Source: Gonapodya sp. JEL0774 (taxonomy: Eukaryota; Monoblepharomycota; Monoblepharidomycetes; Monoblepharidales; Gonapodyaceae). Taken from it: a DNA stretch of 64,000 bases. The stretch covers positions 24,819-88,818 of the forward strand of contig JADIIX010000092.1 of the NCBI GenBank assembly GCA_027604505.1, read 5' to 3'. A program made the translations under genes and the position numbers. Positions 11,177 to 22,905 of this stretch are shown piece by piece. The notes under the pieces were generated by a model. The model had not been told where the DNA came from and ran no database searches. It was given only the letters and a program-made list of their open reading frames with translations. Position 1 is the first letter of the stretch; the number at the start of each line of letters is the position of its first letter.

Positions 11177-14100
11177 ATGCCTCCTAAGAAGAACAACGCA
11201 CGCGGAAGCAATAGCCTTCTCAAGGACACAGTAACCAAGGAGGCGGGTCTCCAACCCCGTTCGGAGACGCCCGACACACTCCGCGAGGGCTCTGTGACTG
11301 CATCCTTCGTGTCTGACTCCGACTCCGCAACTTCTGGTGGACCCGTAGATGAGAAATCTCTCGCCCTCGCGGAACTGATCACCACACTTACCACGAATGC
11401 CGCCGCAGAAAAACGCCTGCAAGCTGCGACCGACATTGCAAAGTTTGTGGAAACAGAGGGTGTTGCCCAGATGGTCAAGACCAGAATCCTCCACGGTATC
11501 GCAACTGGACTCCACAACACTAAGCAACCGGTTGCTCGCGAGGGTGCCATTACTGCCATCGAGACTTTGCTCAAGAGCTCTTTCGGCAAGCAGGTTGAGC
11601 CATACATGATTACCTTCGTTCCAGTCTTACTCGAGAGGTTGGCTGACAAAGTAGGTAGCAAGTGTGGACAGCAGCATATGTAGTCCTCTCAACATCGTCT
11701 TATCTTTGTGGGATGGGATGAATTGGCAGGCCAAGACTGTTTGCGTCGCCGCGGACTCAGCTCTCAAGACTTTGGTCCGAAGCTTAGCACCGTACGCAAC
11801 CAAACAAGTGAGTTGGTTTCCAATTTCTGTCATTTTTTGACTCTCCCATCTCACCCACTCCCTCGCTCGATCATTCCCATAATAGATCCTCCCCCTCCTC
11901 TTAGCCGGTATCGAGTATAGTCAAAAGTGGCAAACCAAGGTCGGAGCCTTGGAACTATTGCAGATCCTCTCCACAACCGCCCCTCGTCAAATGACAACAG
12001 CGGTTCCCGACCTTATCTCCCCGCTCTCTGAGGTGATGCACGACACGAAGGCCGAAGCTAAGAACGCTGGTCGCGCCACCATGGAGGCCGTTTGCCAATT
12101 AATCAACAACAAGGATATTGAGAAGTTCATTCCTGCTCTGATCGTAAGTGATATTCAGATGGCTCATGGTGGAAGTCGCGCCCATGCCAGATGTTCCAAT
12201 GTAGGACACCATCGCCAACCCCGAGAAAGTCCCCGACACTGTCCACCTCCTCGGTTCGACCACCTTCGTCTCCGAAGTGCTTCCTCCCACACTCGCCATT
12301 ATGGTACCCCTCCTCTCGCGAGGTCTTAACGAAAGACAGACTGCCATTAAACGCAAGGCCGCGGTTATTATCATCAACATGTGTAAGCTGGTTGAAAAGC
12401 CCTCCATCATCGCCCCGTTCCTGCCTCGCCTGCTCCCCACTTTGGAGAAGATTCAGGACGATGTCGCCGACCCGGAATGTCGTCAAATGTGCCAGAATGC
12501 CACCAAGATTCTCACCAAGGTCGGTATTCCCGCGCCAGGAACAGTCATGGACGATGGCTACGAGTTCAAGAAGCTCGATGAGAAGGTGTGTTGTCTCTTG
12601 GTTTTGTCCGTATTATCTCAACATGCCGCTTACTTTGCTGTATTGGGAATCCAGGCTCTTGCCTACCTGAAGAAGGCCATTGGCCACCAGCACATCAGTC
12701 AAATCCCGGAGGCTTACCGCCCTGTTCTCGAGTACCTCGAGCACATGGCCGCTGCGATGGTCTCCGATGGTAACATGGACAACGAGGACTGGCACAGCTC
12801 GATTGTGCCAACCCTTAAGGCGTTCATTCCCGCTGAAGAAGTTGTTCTCAGCGTTGTGAAGGAGTTCCGTGAGCTTTCGTTCGGATCCAACGTGAAGGAG
12901 GTTGTCGTCGAAGAGGAGGAGGATGACGCTGAGGAGCTTTGCAACTGCGAGTTCTCTCTCGCTTACGGTGCGCGTGTTCTCTTGAACCGCACACACATGA
13001 TTCTCAAGAGGGGTCACCGTTACGGTCTCACTGGTGCCAAGTGAGCTGCTTTTGAAGAGAAGCATATGCAATGCAGAGTCTAACGTAACTGTCTTCAACA
13101 GCGGTTCCGGAAAGTCAACTCTCATGCGTGCCATCGCCAACGGACAGGTTGAAGGTTTCCCCCCCGCCGACGTGCTCAAGACAGTAGCCGTTGAGCACGA
13201 TTTGGACGGTGCTCACGAGCACGATGACAAGGAAGTCAACAACTTCGTCCTCGAGGACCCAGTTTACGCACACCTCCCTAAAGAAACTATTATCAACATG
13301 CTCGAAACTGTCGGTTTCAAAGGTCCTATGGCGACGAGGCCTGTCGGTCAGCTTTCCGGTGGTTGGAGGATGAAGTTGGCTCTTGCGCGAGCTATGCTTC
13401 ACAACGCCGACATGTGAGTCCTCCAGGTTTTTCGGGTGCCCTGGTGCTCCGCCGCTCATTCAGGGTCTTGTTAGCTTGCTCCTGGACGAACCCACGAATC
13501 ACTTGGACGTCATCAATGTCGCTTGGCTCGAGCAGTACCTGATCAGCCTCAAGCATGTCACTTGCATCATTGTATCACACGACTCTAGCTTCTTGGACAA
13601 TGTCTGCACGGACATTATCCACCTCGACAACTTCAAGCTCAAACGTTACCGAGGAAACCTGTCCAAGTTTGTCGAGGCTGTCCCTGAGGCGAAGGCCTAC
13701 TACGAGCTCGGAGCCGCCCAACAGTCTTTCCGATTCCCGGAGCCTGGCATGCTGGAGGGTGTGAAGACTAAGGAGAGGGCCATTCTGAAGGTTCAGAACG
13801 CTGTGTTCCAGTACCCAGGAACTGACAAGCGACAGTTGAACGGCGTCACTTTCCAATGTTCTCTTGGCTCGCGTGTCGCGGTCGTTGGACCCAAGTGAGT
13901 GTTGCGCGGCTGTAGCCCTCGCTCGATTTGACTACACATTATTGACATAAACGGTTCGCAGCGGTGCCGGCAAATCGACCCTCATCAAGCTGATGTGTGG
14001 TGTTATTGAGGCCGACAGTGGTGTAGTCTGGCGCCACCCGAACTTACGAATTGCCTACGTCGCTCAGCACGCGTTCGAGCACATTGAAAAGCACACCAAC

Positions 14101-15630
14101 CTGACCCCTAACCAGTACATTCAATGGCGTTACCAGACTGGCGAGGATCGTGAGGAGATGGAGAAGGCTGCGCACCAGATCTCTGCAGAGGAGGCTGCAA
14201 CGATGTCTAAGATCCAGGTTATCTCCGGTGAGAAGAAGGTTGTTGATCAAGTCATCGGCAGGTTAGTTCGGTGGAGCGTTCGAATTCAAATTAGTAACCA
14301 AAGCATTGATACGATTTATCTTTAAGGCGAAAACTCAAAAACTCTTACGAGTACGAGGTTTCTTGGGTCGGCAAGCTGGCAAACGAGAACTCCTGGTTCC
14401 CCCGGGACACCCTTATTGAGATGGGTGAGTGGACGCATGTCTTGAGTTTTTTAGTTCCAGATTATCATTGTATTTCCTCCAGGTTTCTTGAAGAAGGTTC
14501 AGGAAATCGACCAAGCCGAAGCTGCCCGGCAGGGTATGACTCGGTGAGTGGATTGCCTTGTTCTCGGCACTTTGATAAAGTTGTCAAAACCATCCTTTCC
14601 CAGTCCCCTTACCCAGAAAGAAATCGAAAAGCACCTTTCTGATGTCGGTATCGACTCTGAGATCGGTACCCACTCCCACATCAAGGGTCTGTCCGGCGGA
14701 CAGAAGGTCAAAGTCGTCATTGCCGGTGCCATGTGGCAACGCCCCCATCTTCTCGTCTTGGACGAACCGTGAGTAGCGAGCGTCCCTGTTAGTTTCATAT
14801 CTTGAACTATGACTGATGATTTCTTGCGATGAATGCATTGCGTCAAATGGTTCTTGATAGTACCGTGAGTTGTGTTTGGCGTCACCGTCTTCACCAAATC
14901 AATGCACTCAATCCACTCTCAATATCATGAAATTTCCTGTCGGCTCATGCTTCCTACCTGATGTTACTGGGTTTCTGCATCGTTTGTGATCTGGCACTCT
15001 TAAACATAGAACTTCTTGGATCGTGACAGTTTGGGTGCTCTCAAGACCGCCATCGATGCCTATGGTGGTGGTGTTATCATGGTGCGTGCACATGCTAGCC
15101 CCGCTGTCTGATTAGATCGCTCACGGGACGTTCAATTTCTTTTCTATAGGTTACACACTCTAGTACGTGAAACTTGATATCTTATCCTGCCTACACCGAC
15201 TAACATCCCTCTTCCATCGCACTGTCTCAGGGGAGTTCTCGGAAGCCATTTGCAAGGAAGTGTGGAAGGTCGACAACGGAGAGCTCCTCCCCACCGGTCA
15301 CAACTGGGTGAGCGGTCAAGGCGCTGGTCCCAGGCTCGATGATAAAGCGAAGGACGAGGAGGTGTTCGATGGTTTGTCCGCTGTATACAAGCATTGTGTT
15401 GTTTCCGTGGGCCTCATTGTCATTGTTACTTGGTTTGCAGCCTTCGGCAACAAGATTGACGTCGCCAAGCAGAAGGCCAAACTGTCCGGTAAGGACTTGC
15501 GGAAAAAGCGCAAGGAGCGCGAGCTGCGTCGGAAGGTTAGTCGTTAACATGCAATTGTGTAATTCTGGAGTTTCTAATCGTTTATTCTCCTTCTCAGCGC
15601 GGCGAGGACGTCTCTGACGACGACGAGTAA
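11177..15630 (+). CDS. TEF3: Translation elongation factor 3 (eEF3, ABC-F ATPase)
   Basis: Fungal ribosome-bound ATPase that helps release E-site tRNA and supports elongation. Seventeen exons can be joined (1 = 11177-11650; 2 = 11730-11807; 3 = 11886-12143; 4 = 12205-12585; 5 = 12655-13040; 6 = 13102-13413; 7 = 13475-13894; 8 = 13962-14261; 9 = 14327-14424; 10 = 14483-14543; 11 = 14604-14768; 12 = 14861-14864; 13 = 15010-15081; 14 = 15150-15162; 15 = 15231-15371; 16 = 15441-15535; 17 = 15598-15630). They sum to 3291 nt, 1096 residues, close to the yeast length of about 1044. Domains in order are HEAT repeats, a helical bundle, ABC1 ([23 protein letters not shown]), ABC2 (GAGKST, LSGGQ, LVLDEPTNFLD) with the eEF3-specific insertion, and a Lys/Arg-rich tail ending GEDVSDDDE. 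The N-terminus has about 60 extra Ser/Thr-rich residues. Confidence 0.96.
14861..14864 (+). other. TEF3: 4-nt micro-exon of eEF3
   Basis: The four bases TACC are flanked by AG on the left and GTGAGT on the right. Exon 11 ends GACGAACC (14768) before GTGAGT, and exon 13 starts AACTTCTTGGAT (15010). Joining them through TACC gives the invariant Walker B/D-loop string DEPTNFLD. Skipping the four bases shifts the frame and destroys the motif. The flanking introns are 92 and 145 nt. Confidence 0.85.
15150..15162 (+). other. TEF3: 13-nt micro-exon of eEF3
   Basis: Encodes VTHS plus the first base of the next codon. It is flanked by an AG acceptor (TCTATAG) and GTACGTG. It continues to [12 protein letters not shown], which matches the H-switch region of eEF3 ABC2. 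It is needed for the 3291-nt in-frame total. Confidence 0.8.
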
Positions 15631-15979
15631 ATCACGGCCGACCAATGAATCCCCTCTTCTCATTCCGCGCTGGCCGTCTTTGTTGCATAGATTTGGACTA
15701 GATTTGTACTTCCTTCTGTTTGAGAATACAGCACTTATTTCTTGTTGAAAATATCTGAAGTCCCAATCAAAAATTATGTGGTGGCTACCTGCAAGAACAA
15801 GATGTGAGGGGCGTGGTGACTGCCCCGGTAACTGCTGGCACCATTCCATACCGCGTTCCCACGTTTTCCCGAGTCGCTGACTCTGTCACGCCCACAATCA
15901 GTCGCCCTGACTTTTTGAGATTCGGAAAACATCTCCTAGCGAAGACCTCAAAGATCATACCGGTTTCACTTTGAGAGGG

Positions 15980-16999
15980 ATGGCATCCCCTGCTCCACCA
16001 AGGCCAGCGCCGCATACACCTTCCCCTAGGCCCGACGGATCATCTCGTCGAGGTGGGGCATCTGGGAATGCCTGGGCCAGTGGTGCGCCGAGAGATTCCA
16101 CTCGCGGATCGGCTCCACCGGCCAGAGACAGACCACCGCCTGGACCGGCTTCTGCCAACGCTTCAGGTCCAAAGTCTTCCGGCATGCCTTCTCCATCATC
16201 TCACAATCCTTCATGGGGTGGTCAAAGTGGCTGGGGTGTACCCCCCCGTGAGCGTAGGGATGACAGTGGTGAACGACCACATGGACATTCAAGTGGCAGT
16301 GGTTCCAACCAACAACAATGGTCTGGGCGGTCGCAACAGTGGGCAGATAAAAGCGGTTCGGGTCAGGGGTCGCAACTGGTCAGGAGAACTTCGTCTAGTT
16401 TGACTAGTGCGAGTGGATCACCTGGTCACTTTGATTCGAAGGCAGCCCAGATTTTTCTTAGTTCATGTGAGTTATCAAAGTCCAGCACCGAATGTGAAGA
16501 AACCCTGCCTTCCCATTTAATTTACGTTTTTTGATAAAGCGTTTGGTGAAGTTTGGGATCGGGCCCACAATCTGGAAGTTCGTGAGGATGGTGAGCGTCC
16601 TTTCCCGTATTTAGCGAAATCGATTATTTGAACGAACTGATGCGCTGTTTGCTCATGGATTCCATGGCTTCCCCCTTTCGACTTGCTCACGACTGGTGAA
16701 TCACACAAAGACAAACCGACTGTCTTCCACCCTGTCGTAGCGCCTATCCCCATGCATAAAGGTCCCATGAATTGGGATAAATGTGAGTGACTGACTCGCA
16801 ATTCGTCTTATTTCAACAACCTTTTCTATACAACCCGTCGAACCATCCTGTAGCTGATCTGTTTGTCACCGCGGGCGGCATCTCTGTATCCGAAGCTCTC
16901 CGAAAGGTCGCCAAGACGTACGAAATACAGGGTAAATCTGTTGACGCTCCACGTAAAGACACAAACGGGGCACCGGCAGTCGCCGGAAGCAGTAAATGA
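15980..16999 (+). CDS. Unknown Ser/Pro/Gly-rich protein
   Basis: I do not recognise this gene. The start at 15980 is in a G-rich context (G at -3, G at +4). The first exon encodes about 160 residues of disordered sequence rich in Ser, Pro, Gly and Arg, with Trp-containing spots (GNAWASG; SWGGQSGWG; QQQWSGRSQQW). Later exons contribute SFGEVWDRAHNLEV, LPPFDLLTTGESHKDK, HKGPMNWDK and a more ordered C-terminal stretch VADLFVTAGGISVSEALRKV, with the stop at 16997-16999. Each junction uses GTGAG or GTGAGT donors. The disordered Arg/Gly/Trp-containing N-terminus suggests an RNA-binding or scaffold role, but this is only inference. It is convergent with ADE4 downstream. Confidence 0.55.
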
Positions 17000-17403
17000 A
17001 TGCTCATCGGTTTTCATTGGGGTGGTTCTCCAGGCGCGTGTATATGCGATGTACATAAATAAACGCCACCCGTTATTCCCGTAATAAATAAGAAGTGGTG
17101 CTTTGTACGATATCCACCATGCATTCCAGTCATGAGTAATCACAGACACAATAATCAAAAATATTGGAAGTAAGCTCTACTCTTCGTTGTTCGCAACACT
17201 TTCGGCACCGAAGTGGTGAATCTGTGTATTCCAGAAAATTGTAAAATTAGAATTGTCCCTCAAGCCAAACATTCGGCTCCAATCCCTGGGTATATGAAGA
17301 AAGTGGTGACGTGGTGTATTCTTTCTATCGTTTAGACCTCCAGTTGCTGAGCAAGATCGCAGGTTATCAGACTAAAGTGATGACAAACTCCTTGCATGTG
17401 TAC
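17000..17403. other. Convergent 3' intergenic region
   Basis: AT-rich 3' flanks of two convergent genes. AATAAA-like signals (for example ACATAAATAAACG near 17050) fit 3'-end formation of the plus-strand gene. No gene was seen. Confidence 0.4.
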
Positions 17404-20018
17404 TTACTTGTGCAATCCAATAATCAGTTCCGAACTCCCGCCATTTGTTTTCAGCAATTTGTTCTTCACATTGTCGCTCCTGCATACCTCTAGCTGATTG
17501 AGATAACGATCCGAAATGTCTCCTGTAACGTAGCAGCCGTTGAACACTGACACATCGAATGTTTTCATGACTGGATTGATTTTGGAGCAAGCTGCAACAA
17601 GGTCATCCAGACGCTAGAACACCAACGAATAGTTTATCACAGTACACATTGCTAGTAGGATAGCGCGTGGACATACTTGGAAGATGACCTTGTCCGCACC
17701 TATCTCCCCGGCAATATCCTCCTCAGTGCGATTCCATGCCACCAGCTCGTGTCTTGATGGCATGTCAATGCCGTAGACGTTGGGCCATCGAATAGGTGGG
17801 GCGCACGACGCGACGTAAACCTTCTTGGCGCCGGAGTCGCGGGCCATTTGAACAATTTCTTTGGATGTAGTGCCGCGGACAATGGAGTCTGGTGAGAGAG
17901 AGGAATCCAAATCACTGTAGCATGGGACGGTGGAGGATCGCAGGAGAGTGACGCTCACCGTCAACAATAAGGACATTTTTGCCCGCAAACTCGAGCGCCA
18001 TGGGGTTGAGTTTTCGTCGGACGTTCTGCTGCCTGAGAGGAAGACCGCATATAGTTTCTACCGTAACACTGACATAGACCATATACACACCTCATAGTTT
18101 GCCCTGGCATGATAAATGTTCGCCCCACATATCGGTTCTTGATAAAACCTTCTCGGTACACAATGCCCAACCGATACGAGAGTTGCAATGCAGCCACCCG
18201 AGAAGTATCGGGTACCTTTTGTACACCAAGCCAAGTATCACCATGAGATGCGTCAAGCCGCCAAGACAAACTTCGGTCACTCACGGGAATAACAACGTCA
18301 ATATCGTTGTCCTTTCCCAAAACTCTTAGGGTTTCGTCAGCGAGCGCTTCTCCCATCGCCAACCGACTCTTGTACACCGAAATTCCGTCAATGATGGAGT
18401 CCGGTCGGGCAAAGTAGACAAACTCAAAAATGCAAGGAGTAAAGTCGCCCTGCGTAGCGACTTGCCTCCTTGAGACACCTCCATCACGAGTGATGATGAT
18501 GGCCTCACCAGGAGCTACGTCCCCCACGGTGGTGAATCCAAGCACGTCGAGTGCGACGCTTTCGGAGGCGAGCATGTAGTCGAGGCCGTGTGGGGTGTCG
18601 CGAGTGCCGAGGATGAGGGGGCGGATGCCGTTGCGATCTCGAAAGCCGATAATACCAAATCCTATGTAAAATACGAGTTTCTTATTAGAACAAGGAAATT
18701 ACGATGCGGATCAACGAAAAGAGCTTAGGTCTCTCAACTCAACTCACCGGCAATCATGAGCGTGCAAGCGAACGCCCCTCGAATCTGGGTGTACATCTCC
18801 CCCAAAGCGTGAAATATGTCCTCTTCATTAATTCTGACCTTGCCGGACTTCTGCAAGTGCCCAGCGAACACATTAAGCAAAATCTCCGAGTCGGATTCAG
18901 TGTTGATGTGGCGATGTGTTTCGTGGTCCAAGTATTCGCGAAGTTCTGCTGCGTTCGTGATGTTGCCATTGTGAGACATGCAGATGCCGTAAGGTGAGTT
19001 GACGTAAAAAGGTTGGGCTTCGGAGGAGGAGGAGGATCCGGCGGTGGGGTAGCGGGCTGGCACGAGTAGTGGACAACAGTCAGTCGTGAGTAAGAACAGA
19101 CGCGACAAAGTGCCCGCTTTATATCCAATTTGTGTTAAAGACAAGCACACTCCAACAAGGCACTCCAGTGGTTTGGCCCTCTGTGCACTGCGGTGATGGG
19201 GGGACTCTCCCCCCTCTCCCCAAGTTTCAAACCCTTTACAACAGAAGACGGTAATAACAGCAAGTCCTTAAACAATGGTTTTGGTGCCCAAATGCAGAAC
19301 TGTCTTTTGTTGTGGGAATCCGTCTCAAACATGCATCCAATCCTCTCCAATCGCTACGACAAGATATGAAACACCAGAGCACAAGCCCAGAGAGCCAATC
19401 TCTCAAATTGTAATTTTTTTGACGTGGGTATTCGACTCGAATGTGATGATTGCGTCCCGAATGGCATTCCCCCCATCTGACAACCTCCCACAAATGTTCA
19501 CAACTCACTGTGGCCCACACCCATCGCTCCTCTGAGAGTTGCTAATTTGTTCGAGTCAAACACGTCGCGAACCATTCCGTTCCCTTTGCACTGGTAGAGC
19601 CGTCCTTTGTAACCACACGTAATGATGCCGGCAGCATCCTGTGGGCGTTTCCGGAGATGAATGGGAGGGTGAGCGCGTTTGAAACACGTTTCATAAGATG
19701 AAATGCAAGTATCCGTGGTTTGGAAGTGGTTGTAGAAGACAGGCGAATCAAGTTCAGTGTTGGTCCTCCTCTACATTTTCGCGGTGTCACTCAAAGAAAC
19801 AAACCTGCCCGCGATGTTGCAGGACGCCAAGCGCCTCATAAATATCTGTGACAGCTTCACCAGAAGGGTCTCCCAAAAGAAGTCCAGTTACCCCTAGAGA
19901 AGGAGATGCAGTGAGAGAGATGCGTCGATGGAGAGGAGACCAGCGAGACCGGCAAGGAGGAGAAAGAGCGATTCACGAAGCTTCCAGCTGTCACCGTGTA
20001 AAGATAATCACCGCACAT
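17404..20018 (-). CDS. ADE4: Amidophosphoribosyltransferase (purine synthesis step 1)
   Basis: Commits PRPP to de novo purine synthesis, making 5-phosphoribosylamine with glutamine as nitrogen donor; cytosolic. The start is a 7-nt first exon (20018-20012, ATGTGCG) that joins across an intron to GGGTAACTGGACTT, giving [19 protein letters not shown] with the catalytic N-terminal Cys2. Further marks are [87 protein letters not shown] and the PRPP-binding [19 protein letters not shown]. The last coding stretch is LIIGLHK with TAA at 17404-17406. A 452-nt intron (19508-19057) separates VGH from TRYPTAG; others are short. It is divergent from the HAD gene, with 140 bp between starts. Confidence 0.95.
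20012..20018 (-). other. ADE4: 7-nt first exon of ADE4
   Basis: The coding part of exon 1 is ATGTGCG followed by GTGATT; the next exon begins after CTCTAG at 19893. It supplies the initiator Met and Cys2, the nucleophile of the glutaminase site after Met removal. Upstream UTR sequence may make the actual exon longer. Confidence 0.8.
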
Positions 20019-20158
20019 GTCCGTATTCTGAACGCGAGCTCAAATAAATTGAAAATCTTTTGTTGCCGAGGGAGCTCGGTTATCTCTTGACAAGGTTCAT
20101 GTGGGACGCACGGCCAGGCCGGCACACTTCAGGGTTGGAGCGTTCTCAATTGAACTCC

Positions 20159-21309
20159 ATGATAAAACGCCCAATGCTGTCTCTTTTTGTCGCGGACTTC
20201 GATGAAACAATCACCGTCACTGACACTATTGCGGTGATTGCGTCAATTGCGCGGGAACAAAGAGAGTCTCGGTTAGCGCACACCGATGTCAAACGCGTGA
20301 AGCACAACGGTGTGATTCCCACATGGGAGAGCCTGGTTGATGCTTATTTACAAGACCTGAAACAATTGCGAGTGGATTCAGCTACCAATGACGACAAATT
20401 GGGCGGAAACGCACTGGATGCAATTTTGCGTCAGCAGCAGCTCTCAAGGACTGCTGAATTGGCATCTTTCGAACGAGTTGGACGATCCGGCTACCTCGCT
20501 GGACTGTCTAGGAAAGTCTTGAGAGAACATGGATCGACTGTTCAACTTAAACAAGGAGCAATCCGCTGCCTCTCCACTGTTGCTGCAGTGAGCACCTAGA
20601 GACGCTTTATTTGCGCTCTTGGGTCATTTCTGCGTTTCTGTCCGAGTGCTTACTCTGTTGCGATATCAACCACTTTGCTCCATCAAAGCTCCCGGCCAAA
20701 CCTCTCCGAATCCTGTCTGCAAACTGGAGCCGGGACCTTATATCCGGTGCTCTAGCCCCGCTCTCTCTCCCTGCTAGCAGCATTGTCTGTGGTGATCTTC
20801 AATTTGAGCGTTCAGTTCATGGTATTGAAATTTCCACAGGGTGGATTGATACAACTATTGTCAACGGCACGGACAAATTGGACGTATTCACTAGGTGGAA
20901 GGGCGAAATCACGCAATCTGGAGAACCTAGTCTGCGTGGTGTGACGTGTTGTGTGGGGGACAGCTTGTCTGATGTAGCCTGTTTGCGTGAGCTTTTCCGT
21001 TCTGTTTTGTGATCACTGAGCACGGGACCGTCATCTTCATATCTCCTGGGCCCACTTCCTCCATTTGGTGCCCCTGTGCCCTACTCAACCTCGTCTCGCA
21101 AAGTATCATGCGACCTACCCTTCCTGATTCAACCTCTGCCATCACTGGTTGAGAGGCTTACCTCGCTTTCCATCGCAACATCGTCTGTTCGCCACGGCGC
21201 CTCAATAAAGGAGCTCGTCAATGATGTACAAGTGGCAAAGAATAATGGAGGCGCTCTGATCTACTTAGTGAACGAGTGGCAAGAGATCGAACGTGTCATG
21301 ACAACATGA
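20159..21309 (+). CDS. HAD-superfamily phosphatase-like protein
   Basis: The N-terminus FVADFDETITVTDTI holds HAD motif I (DxDxT type, first Asp as nucleophile). RILSANWSRDLISGAL looks like motif II, and GDSLSDVACL is the acidic motif IV. The start is MIKRPMLSLF at 20159 (MLSLF at 20174 is an alternative). Intron 20589-20646 preserves the frame. A second intron, 20987-21103, also joins in frame to CDLPFLIQPLPSL, but other splices around 20990-21100 cannot be excluded. The C-terminal segment (GGALIYLVNEWQEIERVM) ends at TGA 21307-21309. Fungal proteins of this kind include yeast Cto1 (cold tolerance) and relatives of MtnX-like phosphatases; the substrate is unknown. Confidence 0.65.
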
Positions 21310-21452
21310 TAAATCGTCCACCGGGCACATCAGAAGAGGTTACAGGTAGTTTACGACCAATACAAGAAAGGCTGTATGCCCCAGAGTCAAGCGACAGGGC
21401 GTAAATACAAACTTTGCTAAACCCGTCGGACTGCACCGGATATGTTTGAGAA
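21310..21452. other. Short convergent gap
   Basis: Only 143 bp lie between two convergent stop codons (21309 plus, 21453 minus); this holds just 3' flank sequence. Confidence 0.3.
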
Positions 21453-22559
21453 TCAGTTGGCCCTTTTGCCCTTGCCTGCGTTCCCAGGTCCGAGCCCATT
21501 GCCAAGTCCGACACTTCCCGACCCGCCTCCTGACCCGCTGTACTGGCGTTTGCCAATGTCGAAGGGCAGGTACCGGTACTTGATCATGTGGCGAATTCGT
21601 CCACGCATGGTGATGGAGAAGAGAATGAAAAAGTAAAGGACGAGGATGGGCCAAAAGACAGGAACGTCGAAGACTGTTATGGGGTGGAAGGGGGCGAGGG
21701 AGTCGAGGAAGGGTCCGACACAAGAGATAAACATCACAAGTGACAGAACGGGTGTTTTTTCCGGTGTGAGTGTCCAGTGTGCAGACTTCGGTCTAGATAC
21801 TCACAGGAGAAGAACGTGCAGAAAAAGGCGATCAAGATCGCTCGCGTAGCGCTCAACCTGGAGTTTCGACCAGCCCAAGATATGCAACATCAGCACTTTC
21901 GCCTCAGATACGTGCACTGGCGCGCTGCTCACCAGAATTTGAACTCCGGCAGCCGCCTAATAAATGGCTTGAACTCCTCGTCGGCTTTGGTAGGTAACCC
22001 TCCTCCTTCCCCTTCCTCCGATGTATCCATTTCGAAAGCAGGATCGAATTTGGGTGACAGGAAAGCGATAAAGAGGTTCAGGATATAGATACCGAGGGCA
22101 TACGTCACTAGATTGTGTGATTATTTTCATAAAGTGGAAATGTATCATCCAACACAGGCAAGGAGCAAGAGTTAAGTGTTCAAACAAGTGATGGTCTCCA
22201 AACCGCTAGGCATGTGCTGCCACAAGGAAACTCACCAATGTACCACCCGTGAATACTGAACACTCGGATGGCATACAGAACAGCAAGCACTCCCGTTCCA
22301 ATCCATCTTTGTGCAGTGTGTGGAGTCGAATCGTCGAGAAACTATCATCAAAATTATTCCATGGTGGATATTGCAGTGTCAAGCGGGAAGGGACAAGGCG
22401 AGGGAGGTTCAAATGCGCCGATACGAAAGAGGGGACTCCTTGTCACACCTTTTGAAAACGCTGGTAGCAGGTGAGGGTCAGCGACAGGAATCTTGCGTGA
22501 AGTCTTTGGGAAAGAGGGGGGAGCCAGTTCCTTTCTGATTCAATCCTCTGTCCGTGCAT
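21453..22559 (-). CDS. RER1: RER1, Golgi-to-ER retrieval receptor
   Basis: Multi-pass cis-Golgi membrane protein that returns escaped ER membrane proteins through COPI vesicles. The start at 22559 gives [16 protein letters not shown]. Exons join to [97 protein letters not shown] and [20 protein letters not shown]. These match the family order (STPH box, four membrane spans, [15 protein letters not shown]). The basic segment [11 protein letters not shown] is also conserved. The tail is unusually Gly/Ser-rich ([14 protein letters not shown]) and ends in Lys-rich residues. Four or five short introns, one with a clear GTGAGC donor after EFKFW. Confidence 0.93.
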
Positions 22560-22905
22560 TGTCAGGTGTTTCCTTCAGATGTCAGGCCCTCCTATGGTCA
22601 TCCTTTGAGTCATCGATTTTCATTCCTCCATGCAATCATCCCATTGCAGTCAGCGTTGTAACGGATGGCAAGAAATGCTCTCGGATCAAGTTCAAGTTTC
22701 CCGACAGTCCAGTATCATCCATCATCGGCACTGGCCACTTACCCGTTGAATCCCCACTAATTGCCGCTGTAAGTTGCTACTTGGAGTGGCATCGGATGAT
22801 GGGTTCATGGTCTAGAATTATTAATTGAAAACGCCAGCAGCTCACAAGAATCCTGGCATGATAGATGGTGATTGCCACACAGCAAGTTCACAAGCAAAAA
22901 CATAC

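Noticed and set aside
21005-21140. Frame reading HGTVIFISPGPTSSI as part of the HAD protein
   Set aside because: It cannot be joined in phase to both GDSLSDVACL and the C-terminal frame with GT-AG sites; the intron 20987-21103 can. It is kept only as an uncertainty in the gene entry.
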